A stretch of DNA of 64,000 bases from the NCBI RefSeq assembly GCF_026262505.1, contig NC_067204.1:13534522-13598521 (forward strand), given 5' to 3'. A program made the translations under genes and the position numbers. This document shows positions 9,283-20,300 of the stretch, piece after piece. Position 1 is the stretch's first letter, and every line of letters begins with the position of its first letter. Source of the DNA: Trichomonas vaginalis G3 (taxonomy: Eukaryota > Parabasalia > Trichomonadida > Trichomonadidae). Under the pieces are notes generated by a model. That model did no database searches. It saw only the letters and a list, made by a program, of their open reading frames with translations, and was not told the DNA's origin.

Positions 9283-9733
9283 AATATTATTGAATAATGT
9301 TGTAGGATTCAATAGAATTAACAACTCGAATTTGAATTTTTTATATCATTTGTAAAGAATAATTTTATATACAAATAGAGCTCAATAAAACTGAGATCGG
9401 GATATATATGAATAAGTTTGAAAATCCAAAATTTATTAAATTTTGATCAAATTTGGTACTTCAAGAATTCGGTGCCTTAAACTCATTTGATATTTGATTA
9501 TGAAATGTGAGCTTTTATTGAAGGAATGATCTTCTCATTACTATTCAATCATAAAATTAGATTATTCAAGTTTGTAGTATCGAGATCCAGAAGGTCTTTC
9601 TACTGTAGCAGACAATAATCTCTTTGATGTTCAATAGATATATATCAATATGATAAAATGAGATTTTTAAGTTAATTTAAGAAGTATTTTATAATTTTAA
9701 AATTAGAGTTTAATCAAAATATTTCAAGTAATT
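9283..9733. other. Intergenic, nothing seen
   Basis: AT-rich spacer with stops in all frames; no repeat or RNA gene recognised. Confidence 0.5.
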
Positions 9734-10475
9734 TTAAGCTCCGACTGATATTAAATAAACTCTTAGCTCGCCTTTTGCATAATCAAGAGCAGTTTTTCCT
9801 GATTTATCTGTTGTATTCAAATTAACTCCGACAGAAATAAGATATTTAAGAATGCCAATATGGCCATTCTGAGTTGCACAAATTAAAGGAGTAGTTCCTT
9901 TGTTATTCATTGTCTCTTTATCTGCTCCAACAGAGATAAGATATTTGACTGCTTCAAGTTGATTAGATTCAATGGCTTCCATGAGCGGAGAATCACCTGA
10001 ACTGATCTTTGCTTCTTTATTTGCTCCTACTGAGATTAAATATTTAGCAACATCAAGTCTACCTTCACCAACTGCATATCCAAATGGTGTTCTTCCGCAT
10101 CTATCAGGCTCCTCTAATTTGGCTCCGGAAGATATAAGATATTTAACGATTTCTAAATGGCCCATTCGGGCTGCCCAAGTAAGAGGAGTGCATTTGTAAT
10201 TATCTTTTGCCTCTTTATTAGCTCCAGCAGAGATAAGATATTTAACAATTTCTAGTTCGTCATTCAGAACTGCATAAGATAGAGCGGTCACAGATGGATT
10301 TGACAAGTCTTAAATTACCTCTTTCGGTGGCCAAATGAAGCATGTTTTTAAAATATTTTGGCTCTGTTTTATCGCATAAGCCTTCTTCAACTGCTTTGGA
10401 CATTATATTCTGATAGCCTTCTTTTGAAATCTCATCAAGGAGTTTGTAGATTTTCGAAAAAATTTGTAAAAGTCG
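9734..10475 (-). pseudogene. Ankyrin-repeat gene remnant, 5'-truncated and frameshifted
   Basis: From the stop at 9734 up to about 10,306 the minus strand encodes five to six ankyrin repeats of the Trichomonas type (repeated KYLISVGANKEAKD, TPLxxAxxxGH) and ends AKGELRVYLISVGA, a usual end for this family. There is no ATG at the head of this frame. Upstream, in another frame (about 10,475-10,265), the strand encodes IYKLLDEISKEGYQN, KAVEEGLCDKTEPK and HLATERGNLRLVKS, the standard stretch that precedes the repeats in this family. The two parts are separated by a frame change near 10,270-10,290, and the far N-terminus is missing. I read it as one old family member that has lost its 5' end and gained a frameshift. 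Confidence 0.75.
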
Positions 10476-10479
10476 TCAA

Positions 10480-11067
10480 TGAATTTAAGAGTCGACTTTG
10501 TGCTAAAGTCGAATATGGTTTAAAAAATGATAATCACAATGCTTTATAGAGTAATTAATATTAATTTGATACAGAAATAATTCTTTTTGAAGAAGTTATT
10601 CCTTTCCGGATGAAAGTAGATATAGTTAACTTTTTATTACGAAATAAAATAAACTTGAATGGAGCCACATATTTCTACTATTGTTAATTGTTTTTTACTA
10701 CTTTTTGGATCATCAAATTTTTTCTTATTTGGATAATGATAATTTTATATGTATTAGCCGTTTTTGTGTTGTGATCCTTAAGTTCTAGGAAGTCCAATAA
10801 AACGGCTCTTTTATACACATGCATTCTCAAATTTGTTAAACAAGCGAAGCAATCAAGTGGATTATCAATTGTATATGCACAAGAGTTTATTTGAAAAAAA
10901 AATATATTTGATTTGATAAAATTATACTTTGGAATTAATTTATTCTTGAGCATTCTATAAAAGAATCTTTGACTCGAAGCATATGGCCACCAAGGATTCT
11001 TAATGTGAATTATTTTTATTTGGAATTTCACTATTTTTAGGAAAGTGTGGTTTTTTTTTTTATTCAT
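10480..11067. other. Intergenic, mostly unexplained
   Basis: AT-rich. A 127-codon minus-strand frame (10,684-11,067) starts exactly back-to-back with the next gene's ATG and covers that gene's likely initiator (TCACTATTTT at 11,028), so I treat it as chance. No RNA gene recognised. Confidence 0.45.
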
Positions 11068-14000
11068 ATGAATAAAAAAGTTTTTTATTACCCAGGAAAT
11101 CCATTACAGCTAGACCTAACAGTTAAGAATGATGATACATTAGAACAGATCAGAGAAACAAAAAGCATAAGCAAAGATAAAAAATTCTATATAATGAAGC
11201 AAATTAAAGATGAAAAGCAAAAAGTCAAAAGCATTTCTGAAGAGGGTGGATCTTTTATTGTTTTAACTCAAATTGGAACACCTGAAGGCGATCCTGGAAA
11301 AGTAGAAAAAAATCTAAATTCGAAAAGTCTCAAATTTACATTTAAGAATAGAAATCCGGATAAAGAACTTGAAATCTTTATAGGTCCGACTCAAACAATC
11401 CACGATCTTGATACACAAGTAATAAAAGAATTTAAATTTAACCAACGCCGTATACAGTATATTTTAAATGGAATGGAAATCGATGAAAAAGAATGTGCTG
11501 CACATATTGCTGCAAGAAATAGATGCGACAGACCTATTTACGTTTTCGAGACATCTCAAGAGCTTCCTATTACAGAAGAAACGAAACCGAATACAGAAAT
11601 TGCTGTTCCTCCCTCTAACGATACAAAACCAAACGAAAATATACAAACAGTTAATAATTTAAGTCCGTCTCAAACCGAAACACTTGAAATCGATGAAAAA
11701 CCACCTTTAGAAGTACAACCAGCAATGTTGACTGCTAAATGGGGTCCTGGTTTTCCCTCAAGTCCCTCAGATGATTTTGATATACCACAATTCGCTGAAC
11801 TGGATAGTGATCATTATAAACCAAACTTCAGATCCAAAAGAAATAGTTTACTTTCTGATTCACTAAAAATTACAAGCAAACCACAGATAAATGAAGAAGA
11901 TATGGATTCAGATGCATCAATAACAATCATTGAAAACAAACCACAAAAACAAGAACAAAATGTACCAGTAGTTGAAACAACAAATTCTTCTCAAGAAACA
12001 AAACTTGTTCTTGTTAAATCAGATGATTCTAAAAGATTGGAAGCTGATATTTCCAATATAAATACATTCGATAATCTCACAGGAGCGATGTTTTCTGAGT
12101 TCGAATGTCCAGAAGATGAGTTAATATCATACATGGATCCAACAAATGGAGATATCATTGAATTGAAAACTCCTGTTTCAAAATTTGCTGGAAAAACGGT
12201 TATTTTCGGAATTTCTGGAGAAATTGACAAAAAAGCAAAAGAAATCAAGAACAAACAAAACAAACCAAATGAACCTCAAGAGAAGAAAGAAGAAGAAGAA
12301 AAGAAAGAGCCTGTCGTTGAAAAAGCAGAAGAAAGTTGTGATAAATTCAAAGGTTTGATTCCAAAAGAAAAGGTTTTTATTTTTGTTTACGATACGAAAA
12401 TTGGCGAAGAAGTCGATGCGGATGAAACAACAATTGAAACGTTTAATGAAGAATATTTTGACAAGTTTAATTTGAAATATGAAGCCGAAATTGCATATAT
12501 TGAACCAAATGGCACAAAAATTAGTTTCGACAGTTATCTCAAGGATTTCGGAGGACAAGTCATCATCATCAGATATGCATCTGATTTAGAAAATGCATTA
12601 GACACAAATGCTATTTACAAATACATTTTAGACTATCGAACGAAAAAAACAAATGATAAAACATCAAAAGAAAACACAAATGAAGAAAAACCAAAAGATT
12701 TACCTGTAGAAAAAATAGAAGAAAACAAAAATGAAGAGGAAATCGAAATAATTGAACATAAAACTGAATTAGTTGAAGAAAAGAAAGAAGAAAAAATCGA
12801 AGTTGAAAACAAAAAAGTGGGAGAAAAAGATAATAAAATTGAATCAATCCCTGAAAACGAAGAAGAAATTGTTATAATTGATACAAAACCTCTTTTTATG
12901 GAAGATGATAGCAAAGAAGAAGAAGCACCTTTTACTACAATAGAAAGGCCAATTCATACTATAGAAATGAAAAATGAAGAAAAAGTAGAATATAAACAAA
13001 ATAATCAGGTTGAAGAAAAGAAAGAAATTCCAATTGAAGAAAAGAAAGAAAATCCAGTTGAAGAAAAGAAAGAAATTCCAATTGAAGAAAAGAAAGAAAT
13101 TCCAATTGAAGAAAAGAAAGAAATTCCAATTGAAGAAAAGAAAGAAAATCCAGTTGAAGAAAAGAAAGAAAATCCAGTTGAAGAAAAGAAAGAAAATCCA
13201 GTTGAAGAAAAGAAAGAAAATCCAATTGAAGAAAAGAAAGAAAATCCAGTTGAAGAAAAGAAAGAAATTCCAATTGAAGAAAAGAAAGAAAATCCAGTTG
13301 AAGAAAAGAAAGAAATTCCAATTGAAGAAAAGAAAGAAGAAATTGATCTTATAACTGAAAGTCCAATTAGCCTTATTGAAGAGAAATCAGAATTAAAAGA
13401 TCAGGAGAATGAAGAAAATATAGTTGAAGTTAAACAAATTGAAGTGAAGAAAGAAGAAAAGAAAGAAAATCCAGTTGAAGAAAAGAAAGAAATTCCAATT
13501 GAAGAAAAGAAAGAAATTCCAATTGAAGAAAAGAAAGATGGTCAAAATGAAGTGAAGAAAGAAGAAAAAGTAGAAAAGAAGGCAGAGCAAAAAGAAGAAT
13601 TTGATGATAGTGATTCAATTCAAATTATTGAAGAGAAGCCAGCGATTACTACATCAACTAAACCAGAGAAGAATGAGTCTGGGCAATCAGAATCAAATGA
13701 TATTACAGGATTAATCCCGAAAGATAAAGTTTTCTTTGTTACTCATACAAAGAGTTTCCAGATTGAATTAGATGCAGATAGTACAACTTTTAATGATTTC
13801 AATGACAAATATTATGATGACTTTGAACTTGATTCAGGAGACGATCTCTACTACCTTGATTTGATAGAGAATAAAAAAATTGATCTCGATAGTGAATATC
13901 TAAATGCCTACGGAGGAAAGGTTATTCTCATTATATACAGTGACCTATATTATTCTCTTGACAAACAAGCATGGATAGACTACATTATATCAATTAAAGG

Positions 14001-14481
14001 TGGAATGGTTAAGAAAGAAAATATTGAAAAAGCAGTGATCAAAGAAGAAAAACCTATATCAGATGAAGATAATGAAATAATTATTCAAAATAAAGAAGAG
14101 GAAAAGCTTCAATTTAATAAGAAGGAATCAAATGAAGATGATGATATTATAATTATTGAAAAGAAAGAAGAAGAAAACTCTGAACCCACCATAGAAATAT
14201 TATTCCATAACTCAAATGAAATCTCAACTGTGAAACAGACAGAAATACTTTCCATTAATAACGAGAAAACATTTACTGATATAAAGAACGAATTGATCGA
14301 AAAATGTCCGAAATTATCAAGTGAGAATATAATCTTCAGGGATAGTGACTATGTTGCAATAGATGATTCAGAAAAGGTGTCTTTCTACAAAGATCAATCT
14401 ATTCATGTAATTTTAGATCCTTCAATTGATTTATCAAATAATAATCAAGATGATCCAGTCGATATCATAACTCTGTCATAA
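11068..14481 (+). CDS. Large acidic repeat protein with ubiquitin-like stretches and multiple SUMO-interacting-type motifs
   Basis: I start this gene at the ATG at 11,068, giving 1137 residues. Ubiquitin-fold-like stretches are suggested at about 95-165 (LKFTFKN ... YILNGMEIDEKE ... PIYVFE) and at the C-terminus, about 1045-1120 (TIEILFHNSN ... TFTDIKNELIEK ... IHVIL). A module ending in IxYxxPxxxxI...FGGKVII occurs three times: a diverged copy at about 335-385 and clear copies at about 427-525 and 877-978, the latter two opening GLIPK(E/D)KVF. Between them lie Lys/Glu linkers with 13 plus 3 copies of an 8-residue repeat, EEKKE(I/N)P(I/V). Six short hydrophobic cores with acidic flanks (SITIIEN, EIEIIEH, EIVIIDT, SIQIIEE, EIIIQN, DIIIIEK) look like SUMO-interacting motifs. 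No enzyme domain was seen. A SUMO/ubiquitin scaffold is an inference. Confidence 0.8.
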   Translation: MNKKVFYYPGNPLQLDLTVKNDDTLEQIRETKSISKDKKFYIMKQIKDEKQKVKSISEEGGSFIVLTQIGTPEGDPGKVEKNLNSKSLKFTFKNRNPDKELEIFIGPTQTIHDLDTQVIKEFKFNQRRIQYILNGMEIDEKECAAHIAARNRCDRPIYVFETSQELPITEETKPNTEIAVPPSNDTKPNENIQTVNNLSPSQTETLEIDEKPPLEVQPAMLTAKWGPGFPSSPSDDFDIPQFAELDSDHYKPNFRSKRNSLLSDSLKITSKPQINEEDMDSDASITIIENKPQKQEQNVPVVETTNSSQETKLVLVKSDDSKRLEADISNINTFDNLTGAMFSEFECPEDELISYMDPTNGDIIELKTPVSKFAGKTVIFGISGEIDKKAKEIKNKQNKPNEPQEKKEEEEKKEPVVEKAEESCDKFKGLIPKEKVFIFVYDTKIGEEVDADETTIETFNEEYFDKFNLKYEAEIAYIEPNGTKISFDSYLKDFGGQVIIIRYASDLENALDTNAIYKYILDYRTKKTNDKTSKENTNEEKPKDLPVEKIEENKNEEEIEIIEHKTELVEEKKEEKIEVENKKVGEKDNKIESIPENEEEIVIIDTKPLFMEDDSKEEEAPFTTIERPIHTIEMKNEEKVEYKQNNQVEEKKEIPIEEKKENPVEEKKEIPIEEKKEIPIEEKKEIPIEEKKENPVEEKKENPVEEKKENPVEEKKENPIEEKKENPVEEKKEIPIEEKKENPVEEKKEIPIEEKKEEIDLITESPISLIEEKSELKDQENEENIVEVKQIEVKKEEKKENPVEEKKEIPIEEKKEIPIEEKKDGQNEVKKEEKVEKKAEQKEEFDDSDSIQIIEEKPAITTSTKPEKNESGQSESNDITGLIPKDKVFFVTHTKSFQIELDADSTTFNDFNDKYYDDFELDSGDDLYYLDLIENKKIDLDSEYLNAYGGKVILIIYSDLYYSLDKQAWIDYIISIKGGMVKKENIEKAVIKEEKPISDEDNEIIIQNKEEEKLQFNKKESNEDDDIIIIEKKEEENSEPTIEILFHNSNEISTVKQTEILSINNEKTFTDIKNELIEKCPKLSSENIIFRDSDYVAIDDSEKVSFYKDQSIHVILDPSIDLSNNNQDDPVDIITLS
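13014..13540 (+). repeat. 24-bp coding minisatellite
   Basis: Thirteen tandem 24-base units at about 13,014-13,340 and three more at about 13,460-13,540 encode EEKKE(I/N)P(I/V). Units differ mainly at two codons (ATT or AAT; ATT or GTT), arranged in a non-random mosaic, which suggests unequal exchange. The unit has no stop in several other frames, so long spurious frames overlap it on both strands. Confidence 0.9.
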
Positions 14482-14979
14482 TAATATTATGTTTGTGATA
14501 TTTATTTTAAACAAATGTTTTTATTATTATATATTATCTCTTTTTCATGTTGAAATCTTTAAATATTATGAAATATTAAGATTTTTGAACATAAGATTTT
14601 GAAGTTTGCTTTTTCTTCAGTAAGATACTTATTCTGATCAAATGCTTTAAAAATTTATGATTGAATTTAAATTGAAATTACAAAAATAAAATTTCAGCGA
14701 TCATAAATAGCTTCTTCACTTGTACACTAATAATTTATATGAATTTCCCTTTGGTAAGTTCTATATTAAGCATTTCAAAAATGAAAATATTTCCCTAGAA
14801 CGGGAAGTAAAGTAGCCAATGATAAGCTGAGCATGTCAGTGACTATCAATACTAATCATGCTTTAATTTTTTGATTCAACATCTGCATTTTTTGGAGTTA
14901 ACTCATAATAAAAAGTTAACTATGCATAGTTTTATGCAGTCATTTTCATTATGATGTTTTAAAAATATAAAATATTTTT
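14482..14979. other. Intergenic; leader with a three-codon upstream frame
   Basis: AT-rich spacer. TCATTTTC at 14,940 is a likely initiator; the first ATG after it (14,951) opens a frame of only M-M-F before a stop, and the next ATG (14,980) starts the phospholipase B-like gene. Nothing else recognised. Confidence 0.5.
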
Positions 14980-16845
14980 ATGATGCTTTCGCTTGCTGTT
15001 TTAGTATCTTCGAAAAATCGTACAGCAAGTTGTCGTATGGTTGACGGAGCCATTCAAATGAAAGATGGCATCGAATCACCATATGATGCTTATGCAATTT
15101 ACGATGATGATCTTAATACAACTGGTTGGCATCAAATTCGAGTCGTTGGAAACGAAAACTCTGAACCAAAAGCTATGTTACGATGCGCTGGTGCTGTAGA
15201 AGGTTACCTTGCCCATAAAGAAATTTACCAACATTTTTATTCAATCAATGAATATATGGAATGGAACACAAGTGCTACTAGTGATGAAGAAAGATACCCT
15301 CCAGGTTATGCAAAATTTGTTGCAGAACACATAAAATACATCCGTCAGTCAATCGACGCTTATCCAGAATCAGAATATTGGAGAATGATTGGATTGATTA
15401 ACGAACAAGCAAAGGGCGTCTATGAAGGCTATTTACAGCATCCAGAGCACAAGTATATGTCTGAAATTGATCATTGGTGTGTTCAAGCTGAAGGTGATCT
15501 CGGTGACTTCCTGAAAATCATAAACCTTAAGAAGATCCAAGGTGGAAATTCCGGTGGCCCAACTCGTTTAAGCTCAGCTCCAGATCCAAAACAACTTGGT
15601 GATAAATGCACAGGTTTGGTTCGCCTTCTTGATGACTATTCAGATATTTACTTCGCTCACGATACATGGAGTAACATTTTAGCTCTTCACGGCACATTAA
15701 AAGAATATCATCTCCCTGTTAAAGATTTTGCAGCGAAAACAATATCTTTATCAACTCGCCCTGGACAAATTGCATCAGCAGATGACTTTTACTTGACAGA
15801 TAGTGGTCTAATGATCCTTGAAACTACAATGGGAATCTTTAATGACTCGTTGTTCTACGATATTACACCAAAGGGAGTTTCCACATGGATGAGATCCCTT
15901 TTGGCTTCCAGGATGGCCCACAATGGCTCAGAATGGACCCAAATTTTTGTTAAAAATAATCTCGGAACATATAACAACCAGTATTTGATTGTTGATACAA
16001 ACAAATTCCAGAGATACAAGAAGCCCGAAAAGGATCTCCTTTGGGTTATTGAACAATCTCCAGGAACATATTCGATGGCAAGAGATATTACTGACAAACT
16101 TGTTGAAAAAGGATTCTTCCCATCATTCAACAAGCCACACTTCCCAGAACTCTCCAAGTTATTCATGTATCCAGAGAAGATTGCTGCAAATCCGGCAACA
16201 GCTTCTTTCTGGGATTACAATACAACAGCCAGAAACCTCTTGATCGAAAGAGAAGCATTGAGATTGAATGACTTCGAAACTTTCAAGAAATTTATGAGAT
16301 ATAATAACTGGCAAAGAGATCTTTACTCCAACGGAGACCCAGGACAAATGATTATGTCTAGATACGATTTAAGATACGGCGGCCTTTGGGGAGATAAGAA
16401 GCCAGATGCAGGTTTAGATACAAAAGCAGCTAAACTTACGACTGCACGCTCATTGTTAACATTCGATGCAATTAATTCACCAACCTACGATCAACAGCCG
16501 GTCTTTGATTTCAAGGCTTTCCCTGAATTTGCTCGTATTGGCTTACCTGACCGTTGGAACTTCACTTGGATCAAGTTTGATTCTATGACATATAACAGAT
16601 GCAACTTCACTACAGAGAAAGAATGCTTAAAGCAAGATTATTGCGGTTGGTGCACTTATTCACAACAATGCATGGCTGGAGACGAAAAGAGTCCATTTGT
16701 TTCAACATGCGATGATGGATGGATGGTTTACAAGGAGAATCCTAAATGGGCTGTCCCTGTCATTATTACTTGTTCGCTTATTATTTTAGTTTTCATTGTT
16801 GTTATCTACGCAATGCATTTTATCAACAAGCGGAAAAACGCATAA
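14980..16845 (+). CDS. Phospholipase B-like (PLBD/LAMA) membrane protein
   Basis: The 621-residue protein matches the phospholipase B-like family of N-terminal nucleophile hydrolases. The key Cys lies in KCTGLVRLLDD (Cys about 210), followed by the family motif FAHDTWSN; family members become active when the chain is cut just before this Cys. Further family stretches include RPGQIASADDFYLTDSGLMILETT and YNNQYLIVD. A short hydrophobic N-terminus (MMLSLAVLV) can serve as signal peptide. Unlike soluble lysosomal members, residues about 537-580 form a Cys-rich PSI/plexin-like module (CNFTTEKEC, CGWCTYSQQC) and about 592-614 a membrane segment followed by a short basic tail. Predicted to be a type I surface or lysosomal membrane protein. 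It is convergent with the ankyrin gene downstream. Confidence 0.9.
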   Translation: MMLSLAVLVSSKNRTASCRMVDGAIQMKDGIESPYDAYAIYDDDLNTTGWHQIRVVGNENSEPKAMLRCAGAVEGYLAHKEIYQHFYSINEYMEWNTSATSDEERYPPGYAKFVAEHIKYIRQSIDAYPESEYWRMIGLINEQAKGVYEGYLQHPEHKYMSEIDHWCVQAEGDLGDFLKIINLKKIQGGNSGGPTRLSSAPDPKQLGDKCTGLVRLLDDYSDIYFAHDTWSNILALHGTLKEYHLPVKDFAAKTISLSTRPGQIASADDFYLTDSGLMILETTMGIFNDSLFYDITPKGVSTWMRSLLASRMAHNGSEWTQIFVKNNLGTYNNQYLIVDTNKFQRYKKPEKDLLWVIEQSPGTYSMARDITDKLVEKGFFPSFNKPHFPELSKLFMYPEKIAANPATASFWDYNTTARNLLIEREALRLNDFETFKKFMRYNNWQRDLYSNGDPGQMIMSRYDLRYGGLWGDKKPDAGLDTKAAKLTTARSLLTFDAINSPTYDQQPVFDFKAFPEFARIGLPDRWNFTWIKFDSMTYNRCNFTTEKECLKQDYCGWCTYSQQCMAGDEKSPFVSTCDDGWMVYKENPKWAVPVIITCSLIILVFIVVIYAMHFINKRKNA

Positions 16846-16919
16846 GCTACTAAACATTTAGTTGATTAATAATTCTGATTTTTAAACTCATAATATCTCC
16901 CATAATCAAACGTATTTAT

Positions 16920-17133
16920 GGCTGCACTTACCACATTCTGATATTCACGCATAATATCAATATATCTTTATCGTAATTGCAAAAAAAGTATAACATTAAT
17001 ATAAGGCGCTAGGTAGTGATTTAAAATAACCTTTACCCGAACAAAATTATTAACTTTTTACATTAGAAAATTTGTATAAAAAGCAAAAATGTCAAAAAAA
17101 TTGAGAGAATGTCGGAAAGTGGTAAGTGCGCCC
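16920..17133. mobile_element. Short non-coding TIR element (MITE-like) next to TTAA
   Basis: The ends are inverted: GGCTGCACTTACCAC at 16,920 and, reading from the other side, GGGCGCACTTACCAC at 17,133, with similarity continuing for about 25 bases (TTCTGATATTC against TTCCGACATTC). The right end abuts TTAA (17,134-17,137); the left flank is TTAT, one base off. A third end of the same kind, AAGCGCACTTACTAC preceded by TTAA, lies at 17,183-17,201 in the same orientation as the left end, so a second partial copy follows. TTAA target use is typical of piggyBac and Kolobok elements; I recall Kolobok in Trichomonas. No coding capacity. Confidence 0.6.
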
Positions 17134-17331
17134 TTAAATAAATTTTTATTAAAAACAGCGGCTAATTGAGTTATCAGTGAAATTAAAAGCGCACTTACTA
17201 CATGCAGATATTCACCCGATTTTTTCAACACTCTCTAACATGTGAAGTAGATTGAAAAACGCAATTTATATTAAAAAATTAATATCAAAATTAATTATTT
17301 ATATATGATACTTTCTAATACAGTTAATAAA

Positions 17332-20300
17332 TCATTGGTAAAATATGTCTTTCTTGGGAGAAGGAGCAGCAGGCTTAGGGCTTTTCTGTGCTGATTGCTC
17401 TTTTGATTTCTTTCCGGGACTTTGTTTATTATTTTGTTCGTCCTTCTTTCCTTCTGGTTGATCACCATCTGCTTTCTCATCATTCTTTTTTTCCTTCTTC
17501 GGCGAGTTTGGACTTTCATCAGAATTATTTTCTTTCTTTGGTGATTTTTGATTTTCTTCTGGTTTTTCTTCCTTCTTCGGAGATTTCTGATCTCCTTCTT
17601 GTTTCTTTTCTTTCTGTGGTGTTACAGGCTCGTCAGTAGACTTTGTTTCTTTACCTTCCTTTGAAGCTTCATCAGTTTTATTTTCTGTTTTATCTTTTGT
17701 GGGCGATTTTTCTTCTGATTCTTCGTTTGTCTCTAAACCAGCAGCTCTCAAAGCTCTTCTCTTCTTGATTTTCTGCTTTTCAACCTCTTTGATTGATAAT
17801 TCTTGCATTCTTGTTTCTTCCAATGATACTTCATCAGCACCTTTAGAAATTAAGATGTCAATCATTTCTGTATTATGTCTTCTAGCAGCAATATCAAGAG
17901 GAGCTAAGTCTGTCTCTGTTCTAATATTTGGATCAGCACCTTTATTCAAAAGTGAATTGATTGCAATTGTATTTCCGACTTTCATAGCAAGGAATAAAGG
18001 AGTTATGTTGTTTTTAGTAGTTAAATTAACATCAGCGCCATGCTCGATTAATAAATGAATTATATCATCATTGTTCTGATATTTGCATGCAATGTGCAAT
18101 GGTGTATAGCCTCCCTCACTTTGGGCATTTACATTTGCACCTTTATCAATTAAGAACTTTGCAATTTCGAAACAATGAGGAACTGCATAATGAAGTAAAG
18201 TCATTCCTTTCTCATCTCTCACTGTCGGCTTCAATCCATGATTAATCAAATATTCAACATGAGGTTTAGAGTTATAAGAAATGGCTCTAATTGCAGAATG
18301 AACTCCATATTTTGTTCTGTATTTCTTGAAAACTTCTTTGAATTGGTGATAGTTTTGAGCTGCATCCATTTCAATGAAATACTCAATTAAATGTCTGATT
18401 GAATGTGATATTTGTTTGGCTGCCTTTGATTGTCTTCTAGAGCAAAGATCTAATGGCGTTTTTCCATTATTATCCTTTTTGTTTGTTGCGCCATTTTCGA
18501 TCAAATAATCAACAATTTCGACATTATCTCCTAAAGCTGCATAATGCAATGGAGTTCTTCCATCGTTATCATGAACACCTGTAATGGAACCACTCTCAAC
18601 TAACACTCTAATCATATCAATGTCTCCTGCTTTAACAGCTGTAATCAAAACAGTTGTTCCTGCATCATCTCTTTCTGAAACAGAAACACCTTGACTGATT
18701 AAGAAGTTTATTGTATATGTACTCTTATTTGTAACTGCCCATTGCATGAAGAATGAGCCTTTGTCTCTTAATAAGAATGCATTCTGTTCAAGCATTTCTT
18801 CCAATTCTGCTTCTTCTGTTAATTTCGATTTAGCTGTTTCGAAAGTGAAATCAGAAATGATTTCAATTGCTTCATTTTTGTTTGTTTCTGGACAATCAAC
18901 AACTAATTGCATTGGTGTAGATCCTTCATCATCGAGAGCATAGAGTGAACCTGCTTCAATAAGAACCTTGATTGTTTTAGGACTAGCTGATGAACAAGCG
19001 CAAAGTAGAGGTGTTCTTCCATGAAATTCTTTCAATGTCAAGTCACCTTTTTTCTCTAAGAAATATCTCATCATTTCATCTGAATTCGACATTGCCATCT
19101 CATGAACAGCATTAACACCTTCAGTATCATTCTTATTTATATCGGCACCAGCTTCAACAAGGATTTTAACGATATCAAAATATCTTTTCTGGATTGCTTC
19201 TCTTAATAAATGTGGACCATAAGATTCGATAACTCCTGGAGAGTCTTTTAATTGCTTTGCAAAGACATCAGCGTTATACATTGATGAGCTCAAGCTATCT
19301 CTGTTTTGGACAACGCACAAAGCATTGACAATTTTTTCATAATCTATATTTCCTTCATCTAATTTCCTTTGTGCAATTCTGATTGCAGAATCACCATTTG
19401 CATCATCAACTAACATTGCATTATTCTGCAATAATAACTCCAAGATATCAAAGTATCCTTTCTCAGCGGCAATATGCAAAGGAGTTTGTCCAGTAGATTC
19501 TATTGTCAAATTAACATCAGCAGAATAAACTAATAGTTGCTTTGCAATTTCAAATTTGTTTTGCTCAACAGCGCAAATCAAAGGAGTTTTTCCTTCTTTG
19601 TCTCTACAATTTGAATCAACTCTATTCAACAGCAAAAAATCAACAACATCAGCTTTATCTTTAGCAATTGCATCAAATATTAATGTTTCTCCATGTTTCT
19701 TGATAACTTTCTTGTTCAATTTCAAGAAAGATAATAATTCTTTTGAATTTTCAATCTTTGAAATTGCAATGTTGTATCCGATCATTTTAACCAAATAAGA
19801 AAATGTTTTTGTCTTCTGAGGAAGTTCATCTGAACTGTCTCTGCATAAATCAATTGCTGTCTTGCCATCATTGTTTTCTTTAACAATTGCTCCTCTTGTA
19901 ATTAACTCAGAAACAGCTTGATATTGACAGTTTTGAGCGGCCATGTGCAATGGTGTATTTCCCTCATTGTCAACAGCATCGATATCAGCTTCATTTTCAA
20001 TTAATTGCTTAATAATTGATACAACACCAACAGCAGCAGCTACGTGCAATGGTGTTTGCTTTGTTATTTGGTTTGTTATTTTTGGATTAACACCTTCTTC
20101 AAGAAGAACTTTTATAATTTCTTGTCTTTTATTTTCGATTGCTTCTTTATAAATCAAAAATTGAAGTTTACCACCTTTATGCTCTGTTTCTGCAAGCTTT
20201 GTCCTAAAAATCTGCTCATTCTCTTTAAGGAATGGATAGAGGAAACAGACTTCTCCATAATCAGCAATTGATAAAGTTAATTCATCGTCAACTCCAAATT

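Noticed and set aside
10684-11067. 127-codon minus-strand frame
   Set aside because: Lys/Ile/Asn-rich chance-type composition; it would use the promoter region of the next gene as coding sequence and matches nothing I know.
12959-13618. Minus-strand FLSFLQLE-type repeat frames
   Set aside because: Shadow of the EEKKE minisatellite in the ubiquitin-like repeat protein gene.
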